64,000 nucleotides of DNA, taken from contig CM046348.1 in NCBI GenBank assembly GCA_025403435.1, positions 26,533,899 to 26,597,898 of the forward strand. The letters run 5' to 3'. Position numbers and translations under genes: made by a program. Of the stretch, positions 34,648 through 47,294 are shown piece by piece; within the stretch, counting starts at the first letter, position 1, and each line of letters starts with the position of its first letter. The notes beneath the pieces are model-generated. The model was not told the origin of the DNA, did not search any database, and saw nothing but the letters and a program-made list of their open reading frames with translations. Source of the DNA: Artocarpus heterophyllus. Taxonomy: Eukaryota; Streptophyta; Magnoliopsida; Rosales; Moraceae.

Positions 34648-36232
34648 TTATGAGTTCTTCAGTGGGTAGCTGGCCTCCATGGCAATGCCGCATTTACCTC
34701 TCTCATCTTTGGAACCACGATGCATTTTTATATAACCAGATTCGCCCCAGTCAGCTCCCCATGAATTCTTCACAAGCCAGTACTTTTTGCCGTCATCTTC
34801 TCCATATCCAACTACTGTTACTCCATGATTGAGATCTGTTCCACATAGGCCATTGAAGATGCCATGAGAATAGAACTGAAACTCATTACTACCAGCATCA
34901 ATTGCGACAGAGACAGGTTGGTGAGCAACTGCAGCTTGCAGACTCTCTTCGTTGTTGTAAGGTACATTTTTAAGGCCGCTTATTTTCACTGTTCCAGCTT
35001 TTGTTTTGTCTCTGTCACACATGCCATTAGCACCTCTGTAAGGATAACGTTTTGCGGTGGTGATTCCATTCTTTGCAATAAATTCAAATGCTTTGTCCAT
35101 GTATCCACCATTGCAGCCCATATTCCCCGAGAAAACATCACAGTCCACAAGCTGTTGTTCTGATAGAGATACCAATTTCCCGGTTTTAATTTTGTTGATG
35201 CCTTCCACAGCTGCCACAGAAGAGAATGCCCAACAACTTCCTGTAATCAAGTTAATAATAGTAATAAAAAAAGGATCCCAACTTGTACTATTAGCTGTTG
35301 GAAGCACCAAGACACTTTCAAATTTAAATTCAAGATGTTATGGTGATAGTTTCTTAGGGCGTGTTACAGAGAATGATTTCATGTGTCCTTCGGTCTGTGA
35401 TACGAAGACCTATTTGCACTTATGTTGCATGTGTGTCTCTGTGTGTATTGGATGAATAAGACCATAGAAGACTTAGGTATGTACGTTAAAACCAAGACCA
35501 CAAATATACGAGCATAGCAGATGGTTGAGCTTAAGTTATTTCAGAGAAACTAATCTAGAAATCTTAACCAAAAATCTTGTTCAAGAGCAAACGAAATGAA
35601 GGTAGAAAAAAAAAAAAAGGATAGTAATGTCTGTTTTATCACGACCGGTGATTGAACACTAAATCTGTTTAAGTGCTTGTATGGTAATTTTTGCACACCA
35701 ATGCTGATGAATTGGATTTTTTTTTTTTTTTTTTGGGGTGTTAATGAATCATTGGATTACTTGGCAGGTTAAAGATCAAAACGCTATTACAGAAGCTAGA
35801 ATCTTTACCACACTGGCCCTGATCCTTGATTGGAGTGACCGCACCATTCTTTCTCCAATCCACCTGTTTTGGCAAGCGCCTATGCTTGCCATGCTTGAAG
35901 CTTGTTCGATTGTTAGACGGGGATCTATAACCCAGGAGGGCCATTCTAAATTCAGTATTTGTCATATCTGCAAATTTGTTGTCAGTGAGCTTGTAAGTAA
36001 AGTCTTGAGAGTTCACTTGTTCGATGAACATAAGGTTCAAATGGTAAATTTGGAACCGAAGTTCCCGCTCCTCTTCGCTTATGTAGTTTTTTCCATGTTG
36101 TACCGCCCACCTGTCATACCTTTGCCTCATGGCTTGTCGGTCACCGGAGTATGCCCTTGAAGGTGACGACAATGCCAACAGAATTATTAAAAGGGCCAAA
36201 CCAGCTCCCCGTAGCAGAATAGGTATCTCCAT
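34648..36232 (-). CDS. Papain-like (C1A) cysteine protease, two exons
   Basis: Exon 1 is 36232-35809 and exon 2 is 35240-34648, with a 568-base GT-AG intron that splits the Gly codon of the active-site motif. The joined product is 338 residues: signal peptide 1-27, an I29 propeptide with an ERFNIN-like heptad series (E57 to N74, one F replaced by Y) and FAD motif, and a mature enzyme from about residue 120. Q138, C144 (GSCWAF), H280 (NHGV) and N300 (KNSWG) form the catalytic set. CNGG and the usual disulphide cysteines are present. There is no KDEL tail and no granulin domain. It is expected in the secretory pathway or vacuole, in protein breakdown during senescence or cell death; the exact subfamily is uncertain. 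An upstream in-frame ATG at 36274 would add 14 residues before the signal peptide, so 36232 is preferred. No lesion is seen. Confidence 0.93.
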
Positions 36233-36483
36233 GGCTGGCCTTGAATGAATATGAAGGGCAAGGTGAGACTTCATATCTCTAAAATGCTTGTGAATATGTT
36301 TGAGTCTGATAGTGATAATATAGAGCTCATTTCAAGTTTAATTGTTCACGTATTAATCTGCTCCATGGTATGCTTGTTTGTCCTTCTATTTCAGGTAGAT
36401 CTTTCAGCATTTTTTATATGTCTGGCCTAGGAATTTACTTGTTGTTCACGTTCTTCTTGATCAAGAATTTCGTTCAGATAAGG

Positions 36484-36491
36484 CTTTTATA
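36484..36491 (-). promoter_or_regulatory. Candidate TATA box of the cysteine protease
   Basis: On the minus strand it reads TATAAAAG about 250 bases before the ATG at 36232, which would leave a 5' leader of about 220 bases. A MITE-like element begins only a few bases further upstream. A weaker TATA-like site lies near 36318-36324. Confidence 0.35.
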
Positions 36492-36494
36492 TTT

Positions 36495-36802
36495 GGGTTA
36501 ATTACTTCGTGGTCCCTAAACAATGCTATTTTGACCCTTTAGACTTTAAAAAATGAGAGCTTTAATCCTCAGACTTTTGTAATGCACTTTTTAGTCCCTT
36601 AGTGTAAATTTTACAAAGCCTTCATTGTAAAGAGCACATGAGCTTCATGTAACACCATTTTTTTTAATCATATTTCTGTTAATTTTTGACACTTTGAGAA
36701 AAAAGTTTGGACATTGGAGGGCCTAAAACTCTGGATTTTGAAGTTAAAAGTGTCAAAATAAGACTTAAACGTAGTTCAAGGACCAGTTAGTTAATTTCCT
36801 CG
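36495..36802. mobile_element. Long-TIR MITE upstream of the cysteine protease
   Basis: The left end (GGGTTAATTACTTCGTGGTCC...) pairs with the inverted right end (GGTCCTTGAACTACG... and TTTTGACAC). The element is about 310 bases and mostly stem, with no coding sequence. No target duplication could be fixed, so the class (Mutator-like by TIR style) is tentative. Confidence 0.6.
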
Positions 36803-38363
36803 TTACATCATATATTTCTATAAAGTAGCATGACGGGTTGAAGATTCTAATTGGTAAGACATTCTCTATAGCCATAAGCTTCTTCTATTCATGCATATGA
36901 TAAGGCTAAATTCATGCCAATAGAATGGATCAGTTGCAAAACTTCAGTGAAACAAATCACTTAATTGAAGTTTAACACGGTACTTAGCACTCTGTCCTAA
37001 CCATTGTTTTTTACGAGGGTTGTGCTCAAGTTTTACTAATAACATGTGAGCACTTAGAAAAAGTACAATTGTACAGATTCCAAGTCAGGATACCCTAGTA
37101 AGTATGTGCCGTTAAGTTGGCAGATAATGTCCTTATTTATAAACCATCATTTATAATCTTCTCTAACTGTGGACTAAAATTAGGACTAATTTCAAAAATT
37201 TTAACGTGCAAAACATCTTTAGGTACATAAATTTCAATCAAAATTTTGAAATATATTGGGAAATGTCAGAACATATTTGGTTCACATGTCAATTTCGGTG
37301 AAGTTACATTATATTTTGTACATAGTTTCGAGACATATAGTAGAAATATAGGAACATATAAAAAAAATGAAAAATAGGCTATTAGATATATTTTCAATTT
37401 CTTTCTATAAGCCTTTTATCAGATGAGAGAGTTTTTTTGGTCTCCTAGTTGCTTCATTTTTCCAAAAGATTCTTCTCTTGAGCATAAATGGAGATGGAAT
37501 CAAGTTTGTGGTCGATTTTGGATAGGGCCGTCTAAGGGCCAAAATCCAACTCTCATCTGGAGATGTTGATGGGCTCGTTTGGTGGACCCAAGCAATGTTG
37601 GGTAAGCTCAAGGGGGCCATGATTTGGTGCGAATAGGCTCCTCTATTTTTTATCCAATTTAGTTTAAAATCTCACTTAGGGGCTTAAATTTATTGGATCA
37701 AGGGTAGATGAGTAACAGAAATCAACGCAATAATCACTCCTCTTCCCTTTTGTATCCGATAGCCCAAGTTTAAAGCCTTCTCCTTAGCTAGGAGACAGAT
37801 TTCTTCACAAGGGTCAAGAGGTCAAAACCCCTTGTCAGGGCAGTCTCAGAAGACAATTTGAACTGGGGTGATTTATATAAATATCTAATTATAGGACCTT
37901 CAATCTAAAACTGTATACAAACTATTTTAATTACAAAGCTGTTTATTATGTTACATGCAAAGAAAATCATAGTTTTAAAATATTATAGGAAATAATTAAC
38001 CCCTATAATTTTCTCTTCGAAACGTAATTAATGAACAAAAATGATATTTCATAGTAAATAAATAATTATACTGGTTACAATTAAAAAAGAGAAAACAAGG
38101 AAAAAAAAGCAATAAATTCAAGATTTTTACATTTTTTAAAGTCAAATAAGCTTCATTATTATCATTATTTTTTTAAAAAGATCATTATCTTATTAAAGAA
38201 AATAAATGAATGTTGTATATGGACGAATTGTATTAAATATAGTGAAAAAAAAGGAAAGATTCATTCAAATCGAAAATGCTTTGTCATTTTCAAAATAAGA
38301 AAAAATCTTCATCATTAGAACCAAAATGGGAGCTACACAATTCAAACATAAAAACAGAAAAAA
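36803..38363. other. AT-rich spacer
   Basis: No gene is recognised. The open frame at 37405-37620 (minus) lies in an unremarkable, slightly GC-richer patch and has no domain features. Confidence 0.5.
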
Positions 38364-38431
38364 ATTATAACTGTAATAAATGAAAAATGTTTAAAAACTT
38401 GCCAATACTTTTCATTATTAAAATGAAACTA
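38364..38431. repeat. Left copy of a ~68-base minisatellite unit
   Basis: The unit GTAATAAATGAAAAATGTTTAA...GCCAATACTTTTCATTATT...ATGAAACTA recurs on the far side of the Harbinger element at 49262-49500. The Harbinger insertion therefore split the array. Confidence 0.85.
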
Positions 38432-38539
38432 TGTGGCTGTTTGGTCCAAATTGAGCAGTTTGGTTGTAACTGCTACTATAGTTTGGCCCCACATCAGTCC
38501 TGACCAAACATTGAGCCCAACGGTAATATGAGCAGTTCT

Positions 38540-39130
38540 AACCCTACTCTCCTCTTCTCAGTTCATCGCCTCCATTCTCTAACCCTAGAATCGCCTCTCC
38601 TCTTCTCAATTCAGCGCCTCCATTCTCTCTCAGTCTAACCCTAAAATCATCTCCCCTTTTTCTCACAGTTCACCTCTTCTCATGAGTTCTCTCTTCTCAT
38701 GTTGTTAATACCCTTGCGAAAACCCACAAATATCAATCTCTCCTTCAGCGCCTCCATTCTCTCTTATCGATTCAAACTAAAATTATCTGCCCCCTTCTTA
38801 AAGTTTGCCTCTTTGCATGAGTTCTCGCTTCTCATGAGAGAGAAGGGCCCTTGTGAAAACCCACAAACGTTGATCTTTCCATCGGTGCCTATATTCTCTC
38901 TTACCGATTCAAACCCTAATATTATCTCATCACCTCTCGTTGCTTTTCAGTCGCTGTCCTTGAGAAAATCCACGAAGATTGAGAAAAGTCTTCTCTGGGT
39001 TCGTCTCCTTCGAAGAGAAAAAAAATCCCTCGTGACAAAATGCAATCGGTATTGATTCTAACCCTAAAATCATCTCTTATCTTCTCATATTGTTAATGCC
39101 CCTTAGAAAACCCATTAATCAATCTCATTG
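38540..39130. repeat. Imperfect tandem repeats in the Harbinger leader, block 1
   Basis: Phrases such as GCGCCTCCATTCTCTCTYA, CGATTCAAACYYTAA, CTTCTCATGAGTTCTC and GAAAACCCACAAAY recur at roughly 130-150 base spacing, giving two to three diverged copies. They give spurious open frames (38699-39055). No protein function is suggested. Confidence 0.7.
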
Positions 39131-39582
39131 GCTCTCGATGATTCATCCTCTCTAAAGACAAAAAAAAAACTCTCTCGCTTGTGCCCCTTTTGCTGATTTT
39201 CCCATTTATGTCCCATAACTGACAACCTTTTTCCTATGTTCCACAACACGGCACCGGTTCTACGGCCCTGTCCTTGAGCCTCTAGAATTGTTTCTCCTTC
39301 ATTATTGGGACCCATAGCATGCAAACGCAAACCAAAAAACCTTTGGTGACCCTCCTAAGCAGCATTTAAGTAGAGAAAAAGCTCCTGCTTGTTATGGCAG
39401 AAGAAAATACTTTGTTGGTGAAAAAACTCCAATACTGATTTTGGGTTTCTAAAGGAGTCCTCCCTCTCCTCCACTGGTTCCAATTCGGTACTTTTTAGAT
39501 TTCTATACCTAGCTCTTGTTGTTGTTAACGTTCTCAATGTTCCTTTGTTGTTGTATCTGCTTTGCTGTTTTGTGTTGTTCAC

Positions 39583-39955
39583 TGATGATCTTTCAACACT
39601 ATCGTTTTGCTGTATTATTATTGTTTTTGCTATGTTTGGTTATTTGTGGACATTGTCATTTTGAATTCATTAAGGTTGGTCGTTCTATCTGATTCGCTGT
39701 TTATCGATTTCACTACTGATCTTTGAACATTGTTGTTTTGCTAAAATTCGTTGTCATTCTTCTATGTTTGGTGATCTGTGGACATTGTCGTTTTGATCCT
39801 TTTTTTTGTCATTGTATCTGATTTGCTGTTTTGATCTGGTCGTTGGTGATCTTTGAACACTGTTGTTTTGCAAAAAATTCGTTGTCGTTTCTGCTATTTT
39901 TGGTGATCTATAGACATTGTCGTTTTGATGCCATTTCCTTTCATCTCTGCTCATT
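39583..39955. repeat. Three ~130-base tandem repeats in the Harbinger leader, block 2
   Basis: Units starting near 39583, 39715 and 39847 share GATCTTTGAACAYTGTTGTTTTGC, then ATTCGTTGTC and GGTGATCTGTGGACATTGTCGTTTTGAT. The block lies 0.5 kb upstream of the Myb/SANT-like gene. Confidence 0.8.
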
Positions 39956-40447
39956 CTTATGCTCTGTTTGATTCTAATCCAATTTGCACTTCCTGGAGAC
40001 TCCTTTTTTTAACCTTAAGCATTTTGTAACCTTGAAGCCCACTTCTGCTGTTTTTGACAAATGTCCTGCTTTGGACACATGGCTACCACAAAGAGGTTTT
40101 GAGTGATAGGTAACGGTAACAGGCCATGATGAATGTTGGCATTTTGAGTTATATTGTTTACTACTTGTCAAATGTGTCCCTCGGTGTTATGTTGCTGGTT
40201 TACAGTTGGTCTATAGGTAGGCCTTCCTTAATTCCTTTTTGTATGGTTTCCTGTGTTTATGACCAATGATGTTGACCTTGGTAGCATATGGTGCCGAATA
40301 GATATGTTCGAGCATAAATGATTTGTGCTCAAACTTATGTCGCTGAGCCTATGAAATTTTTCTTTCTTCAAGTTTAAATTCTGTCTAAATTGAAACATGT
40401 TATAGCTTTTTCGACATACAAAATAATTTTTTATCATATAAAAGGAA

Positions 40448-41414
40448 ATGCCCAGGAGCAAGCAAGAGTCCATTGCTTGGACTACGGAGAGGATTGAATT
40501 ATGGATTGGACTCATTCAATTATTGATTGGACTCCTTTAGGACCTTGTTAAACAAACTGGAGAATGTAAAATGAATAAGAAGCTGTGTGAGACTTGGGCA
40601 GCTTACTTGACAACACATTTCAATTATCCTGTAACGCCAACCCAAATTAAACATAAGAAAGGGAAACTATGGAAAGAATGGGCATTTCTTAAGACTTTAG
40701 ATGGTGCGACAGGGTTAGGGGTCAACCTTGAGAGTGGCGAGTTTGATTTCTTTATGGAGTATCGTCTTAAATAATTAAGGTACATAGAGCATGCTATGTT
40801 TGAAGATAGATAATTATTTTACAAACATCTAAAAATTTTATTTAATTTCACTTTTTTTAAAAAACTCTCTCTCTAGAGTAATCCAAGAGCGGCTTTATAC
40901 ATCAGTAAAGATGGATATCCATCTTTCAAGACATTAGATTCCATTTTTGCTTGTTCTATAGCTTCGGCTTCTCGGGCGTTTGGTACTGCTTCATCCTATG
41001 CCCCGGTATCTGAGCACTTTTCTGAGGATGATAACCATACACACTCTTGGGCAAGAAGAACACCACGTTGATGATGTGGTGAATGATGTTAGGAGTTGAC
41101 TGAATGGCTTGCGCTCAACCTCTTCTAATGCCGCCATAGGAATTGGTTCAAGCTCAAGAAGTGTTGATAAAGGCGAGAGGAAGATAAAGGAAACTGACGA
41201 GGAGGAGAATTGGTTGAAGATAATGGCGTAGGCTATTGTGGATTCAAAAACAAAGCCTAATGCTCAGTTCGCTAAGTGCATCCAAATTCTTACACAAATG
41301 GGATACATGGGCCATGAGAAATTGAGGCTGCAAATGGTATTAAAAGACGACATTGGATTGCAGACAATGTTTTTAGAGAACGATAATGATGACGATCGTA
41401 GATTGTTAGTCTAA
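40448..41414 (+). pseudogene. Harbinger ORF1: Myb/SANT-like DNA-binding protein, degenerate
   Basis: The frame starts MPRSKQESIAWTTERIELW at 40448, hits TAG at 40538-40540 and continues in frame (40571-40774). That stretch includes KLWKEWAFLKTLDGATGLGVN, the typical end of the plant Myb_DNA-bind_3 fold. After a probable intron or frame break, a Ser- and acid-rich linker (40880-41100) and the C-terminal segment FAKCIQILTQMGYMG...DDDRRLLV (to TAA 41412-41414) follow. In PIF/Harbinger elements this second protein assists the transposase in DNA binding and nuclear entry. Stops and shifts make it non-functional. Confidence 0.75.
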
Positions 41415-41956
41415 GAATATATGTCTAAGTAGTTTTCTCTTTGTACTAATTGGCCATGTATAATTTTCGTTATCTTTATTATATATTGAGACAATGTTCC
41501 ACTGCTTTGTCATTTATTTGTGCACTTGTGACTATTGTTTTAACAATTATTAGTAAGCTAGATGAGGCTGTAATTTGTTGGACTATTGACATTTGTTAAT
41601 TGTTATTGGATTGTTCAGCACATTGTTCATTCTTTCTAGTTATATTGTTAAATGCATTGTATTTCTACGGCTTGGAATAATGGCGATGGTGTAGATGATG
41701 ATGATTTGCTTACGCTTGTTGTTGCTTATCTAGAACAACGACGAGAGGCTAATAAGCCACAAAAAGGCCTTATCCACACGTGAATATTAACAAGAAAGAT
41801 GAAGGTGGCAGAATTACTTAACGGTCATAAAAGACCGCTGTACAATAAAGTCAGGATGACATGCAAGCAATTTTAGCCTTCAGTCAGATGTTAGAAGAAC
41901 ACACAACCTTGTGGTCTTCTGACAAGGTGAACGTCAATGAAAAACTCATAATATTT

Positions 41957-42282
41957 TGATGCAGTACATAGAGATTAATTTCCTATTCAGATTATTATTA
42001 GAATTACCTATTCAGATTATTATTTGAATTACCTATTCAGCTTATTATTAGGATTACAACTCAGACTATTATTAGGATTATTATTAGTTTCCTATTTAGA
42101 CTATTATTCTACTTCTATTTAGACTATTATTCTACTTTCCTACAAACACTATATAAAGGCTCATTGTAATTGTTTTGGAGCATCATTGATCAATAATCAG
42201 ACTTATTCCTAATTATTAAACTCTGTGAGTTTGTTCTGAGTTTTCTTTCCTTGTTTCACTTTGAAACACTTCCGCTGCACCA
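41957..42282 (+). repeat. Reina-like 5' LTR
   Basis: Starts TGATGCAG and ends GCTGCACCA. Differs from the 3' LTR at only about four positions. A TATA box (CTATATAAAGG) lies near 42148. The left half is built of short repeated phrases of the ATTACCTATTCAGATTATTATT kind. Confidence 0.93.
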
Positions 42283-42318
42283 AAATTGGTATCAGAGTAG
42301 GATTTTTGCCTTAATCCG

Positions 42319-45300
42319 ATGGCCGAGGATGGTTCTAGTGGGCAGCGACTCGTCGACAATGAACGGCGGCTCGAAAACCTCAAACAACGAGTCGAGGGAA
42401 TAGACAAAACACTTCGAGATGTACAGCAGACTCTTGCTACTCTCGTACTCGAAGTCAGACACAATACCGAGGTTCCACAACCGTCGGGAGATCAGCCGGC
42501 GTACGGCACCTCCGATTCAGACGGCGATTTGATGGAAGATGTTCGACAACCTTTAGATCTGGGCGAACCCAAGCTCGATCTACAACGGGCTATGGCGACT
42601 GGCAATGATCGGCGATGGGCTCGAGGCAGACTAGAGCTTCAGCACGATCGCAACAACAGAGGAGAAATTTGGCTAGGCCCAGACTCAACGATACGCGCGC
42701 GACCTCCTCCTCCCGATCCGACGCAACCCAACGTCCAGATGCACTTCCGTCGGCGAGATCCAATGCAAAACCCACGGGCAAACGCCGGCAACGACATGAA
42801 TCCGTGCCAACGGGAGTTTGACCGTGTCCACGACATAGATGATCGGCGAAGAAGCCACGGCAGACAACCAGACAGAGGCGCCGACGGCACTGCTGGTCTT
42901 GGCGCTAGAGTTCAACTCAGATGTATACATGGTTTAGATGATTATAATGGGCTTCCAGAGCACGATCCGGATCCACATGAATTTTTTAGGCAAGATCTTC
43001 ACTACCAACAATGACGAAATCCCCGACATCGACGACAACAAAATTTGGATTATTCATCCAGTGAGGAATATGATTTTCAAGACTACCGTACTGAATATCG
43101 AACAAATAATAGAGGCCAAAATACACAAGAATTCAAAATGAAGATGGATTTGCCAACTTTTGATGGCAAGTTGAACATTGAAGATTTTCTCGATTGGATC
43201 CACAATGTTGAAAATTTCTTTGATTATCTCAATATTTCAAAAGACAATCAAGTGAAATTGGTGGCGTATAAATTGAAAGGCGGAGCATCAGCATGGTGGG
43301 AACAATTGCAATTTAATCGTCAACGACAAGGCAAAGCACGAGTACGTACGTGGCCCAAGATGAAACGGTTGTTACAACGACGATTTTTGCCTCCGAATTA
43401 TGAACAAGTGCTGTACCAACAATATCAGGATTGTCGGCAAGCCAATCGTAGTGTTAACGAGTACACAGAAGAATTCTATCGGTTAAATGCCCATGTTAAT
43501 TTGCCAAAGACAGAAAACCAACTAATTGCTCGATACATCGGTGGATTAAATTTGGCTATTCAAGATCGAGTGGCACTGCAAGAAGTTTGGACTATAACGG
43601 ATGCAGTTAATTTGGCCATGAAAGTGGAGGCTCAAATCAATCGGTCCGCATTACGACCCCAGAGTAATTTTTGTCGACAAAGTCATGAGACTCTACCTCT
43701 TCAAAAAAGAACAATGGCTTCTAGTAGACGTGATAATGGGACTAAGGATGTTAGTTCATCCCAAAATCAAATTCGTAGCAGTGCTTCAACTTCTAATCGT
43801 TCTAACACTCAAGATTGAAATCCACCGAAACAACGTTCGAATACTGATCCATATGCACGTCCCAACCTTGGAAAGTGTTTCCGTTGTAATCAAACAGGGC
43901 ATCTTTCAAATAATTGTCCGAATAGGCGTTCAGTTAATTTTGCAGAAGACGACGGTGAAAATGAAGAGCAGGACTTTGAAGAAGATATTTATGAAGGCAG
44001 TGAGATCGCAAAAGGAGATGAAGGAGAGGAAGTGGCTTGTATTATCCAACGCCTTCTATTAGCTCCAAAGAAACTAGATGATTCTCAAAGACATAAAATT
44101 TTTCGGACTCGATGCACAATTCAGAACAAAGTGTGCAACGTGATTATCGATAGTGGTAGTAGTGAAAACGTAGTCTCTAAAGCTTTGGTGAAGTCACTAA
44201 AATTAAAGACCGAGAAGCATCCATCTCCATACAAAATTGCATGGATTAAAAGGGGCCCGGAAGTTCAGGTACACGAAGTTTGTAAGGTTCCTTTATCAAT
44301 TGGAAAATATAACAAAGATGAGATCGAATGTGACGTTGTAGACATGGACGCTTGCCATATTCTATTGGGACGACCTTGGCACTACGACGTTGATGCTACT
44401 TACAAAGGACGTGATAACACTTTTGTTTTCTGGTGGTTTGGAAAGAAAATTATTTTGGTACCGTCGACGCAACCGTCTACAAACAAACCAATTACCAAGA
44501 AGGACAAATCACTTTTCACCAACATGGCAGGTTCAGACTTTTGTCAACAAGTTAAGGAGCCAAGTTTGATTGTAGCATTGGTGGTTAAAGGACAAACCAA
44601 CACTGATTTTGAGATTCCTTCCCAAGTACAAGGCATCCTCGTTGAATTTCCTACCTTATATCCTACTGAATTGCCTAATGAGTTACCTCCCATGAGGAAC
44701 ATTCAACATCATATCGACTTAGTACCTGGGGCTAGTTTACCTAATTTGCCTCACTACCGTATGAGCCTTACTGAATATGAAGAGCTACAGAGACAAGTCA
44801 ATGATTTGCTTGATAAAGGCTTGATTCAAGAAAGTATGAGTCCTTGTGCCGTTCCAGCATTACTGACTCCAAAGAAGGATGGAAGTTGGAGAATGTGTGT
44901 CGACAGTCGAGCTATTAATAAAATCATAGTTAAATATCGATTTCCCATTCCTCGCCTCAATGGCATGCTTGATAGATTAGAAGGAGCAGTGGTGTTCACG
45001 AAGCTTGATTTGCGGAGTGGATATCACCAGATTCGCATTCGACCTGGAGATGAATGGAAGACTGCTTTCAAGACAAAGGATGGTCTTTCTGAATGGTTGG
45101 TTATGCCATTTGGGCTTTCGAATGCCCTTAGTACTTTTATGCGGCTAATGAACCAAGTTTTGCGACCATTTATTGGCAAATTCGTGGTCGTTTACTTTGA
45201 TGGCATTCTAATCTATAGCCGGAGCACCGAGGAGCATCTACTGCATCTCCGAGACGTTCTTCAAGTTCTACAAGATAATAAGTTGTATATCAACCTGAAA

Positions 45301-47294
45301 AAATGCAGTTTTATGTCTAGTCATCTTCTCTTCCTTGGTTTTATTGTTGGAAAAGATGGAATATAGGTTGATGAGGCGAAAGTGAATGCAATTCGAGAAT
45401 GGCCAATTCTGCAAAATGTCAGAGAAGTGCAAAGTTTTCATGGATTAGCTACTTTCTACCGACGTTTTATTCGAGGGTTTAGCACGATTATGGCACCTAT
45501 CACAGATTGTTTAAAGAAAGGAAAATTCCGATGGGAAAAGGAACAAGAAGATAGCTTTGCCCTTATAAAGGAGAAATTATGTTCAGCACTAGTTTTGACC
45601 CTACCCAATTTTGAGAAGATATTTGAAGTTGAATGTGATGCATCTGCTCTTGGAATTGGGGCTGTGTTATCTCAAGAAGGACGTCCAGTCGAATTTTTCA
45701 GTGAGAAAGTCAATGAGTCACGACAGAAATGGACAACTTATGAGCTAGAATTCTACGCTGTTATTCGAGCTTTAAAGCATTGGGAACATTATTTAATTCA
45801 ACGAGAGTTCGTGTTGTTTACCGATCATCAAGCTTTAAAGTTCATCAATTCACAGAAGTCAATAAATCGGATGCATGCTCGATGGATTACATTTCTACAA
45901 AAGTTCACTTTTGTTATCAAGCATACATCTGGTCAAACTAACAAGGTAGCTAACGCATTAAGTCGACGTGCTTCTTTACTTGCTATAGTTAGTATGGAAA
46001 TAGTTGGTTTCGATTCCTTACGTGACACATATGTCGATGATGAGGACTTCAGTGCTATATGGCAACGTTGTAGTAATAGGGAGTTCGATCCTGATTTTCT
46101 CATTCAAGATGGATTTTTATTTCGAGGTTTCAGCTATGCATTCCACGTTCGTCCTTACGTGAGCATTTGATACGGGAGTTGCATGTTGGTGGTCTTGGTG
46201 GACATGTTGATCGAGATAAGACAATCAGCTTAGTGGAAGAACAATTTTATTGGCCTCAATTGAAGCGTGATGTTGGACGTTTTGTACAACGATGTCCAGT
46301 ATGCCAAAAAGCTAAAGGTCAAGCTCAGAATACGGGTCTCTACACTCCTTTGCCTGTTCCCGAAACAATTTGGCAAGATTTAACTATGGATTTCGTTCTT
46401 GGCCTTCCAAGGACTCAACGCGGAGTTGATTCAGTAATGGTGGTAGTAGATCGTTTTTCAAAGATGGTACACTTCCTGCCATGTAAGAAGACTTTAGACG
46501 CTACTTATGTTGCTAACTTATTTTTTAGAGAAGTTGTTCGTTTGCATGGTGTTCCTCGTTCAATCACTTCTGATAGGGATGTCAAATTCCTAAGTCATTT
46601 TTGGAAGACGTTATGGAAACTTTTCGATACTTCTTTGAAGTATAGCAGCACAAGTCACCCCCAAACCAATGGGCAAACTAAGGTCGCCAATCGAACACTT
46701 GGTAATATGATTCGTTCTGTTTGTGGAGATAAGCCGAAGCAATGGGATGCTGCACTTCCACAGATTGAGTTTGCTTTTAACGGTATGCCGAACCGCTCGA
46801 CCAAGAAGACTCCTTTTGAAGTCGTTTACACTAGTGCTCCACGACATACAATAGATTTGATTCGACTTCCTAATGCTATAGATGTTAATCTGAATGCAAA
46901 AGAATTTGCAGAAAGAGTTCAACGAATTCATCAAGAAGTTAAGAAAAACCTTGAGGAAGCTAATTTACGTTATAAATCTGCCGCAGATAAGCATAGGCGA
47001 GAAAAAATCTTTGAAGAGGGCGACTTAGTCATGGTACATTTGCGCAAGAATCGTTTTCCCGCAGGCACTTACAATAAACTACAAAACAAGAAAATTGGAC
47101 CTTTTCGAATTTTGAAGAAAATTGGAGATAATGCTTACAAAGTTGATCTTCCTGCTAATATGAATATCTCCAACACTTTCAACGTTGCTGACATCTTTGA
47201 GTATTTTCCACCAGATGAGTTTTCTTTGCACCCACAAAACTCGAGGACGAGTTTTCTTCATGAGGAAGGGATTGATGCAGCACATAGAGATTAG
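42319..47294 (+). pseudogene. Reina-like gag-pol, one frame with discrete lesions
   Basis: From ATG 42319 one frame runs to about 46140. It encodes gag (capsid about 43140-43640), zinc knuckle [14 protein letters not shown] (about 43875-43915), protease [11 protein letters not shown] (about 44145), RT (about 44820-45370) and RNase H (about 45600-45970). Stops at 43012-43014 (TGA), 43816-43818 (TGA) and 45364-45366 (TAG) interrupt it. A frameshift near 46125-46140 moves the integrase (to the stop at 47292-47294) into another frame. The RT active site reads YFDG instead of YFDD (about 45196). In the integrase, NGQTKVANR has Lys where the catalytic Glu of the DDE triad normally sits (about 46675). 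The integrase zinc site (H-H-CPVC) is present. The copy is therefore dead in cis. Confidence 0.92.

Noticed and set aside
34650..35455. Plus-strand open frames of 60-132 codons over the cysteine protease
   Set aside because: Antisense to an intact, motif-complete protease exon and its intron.
42216..42930. Minus-strand open frames opposite the Reina-like gag start
   Set aside because: They are antisense shadows of the gag frame, which has the expected position after the primer-binding site.
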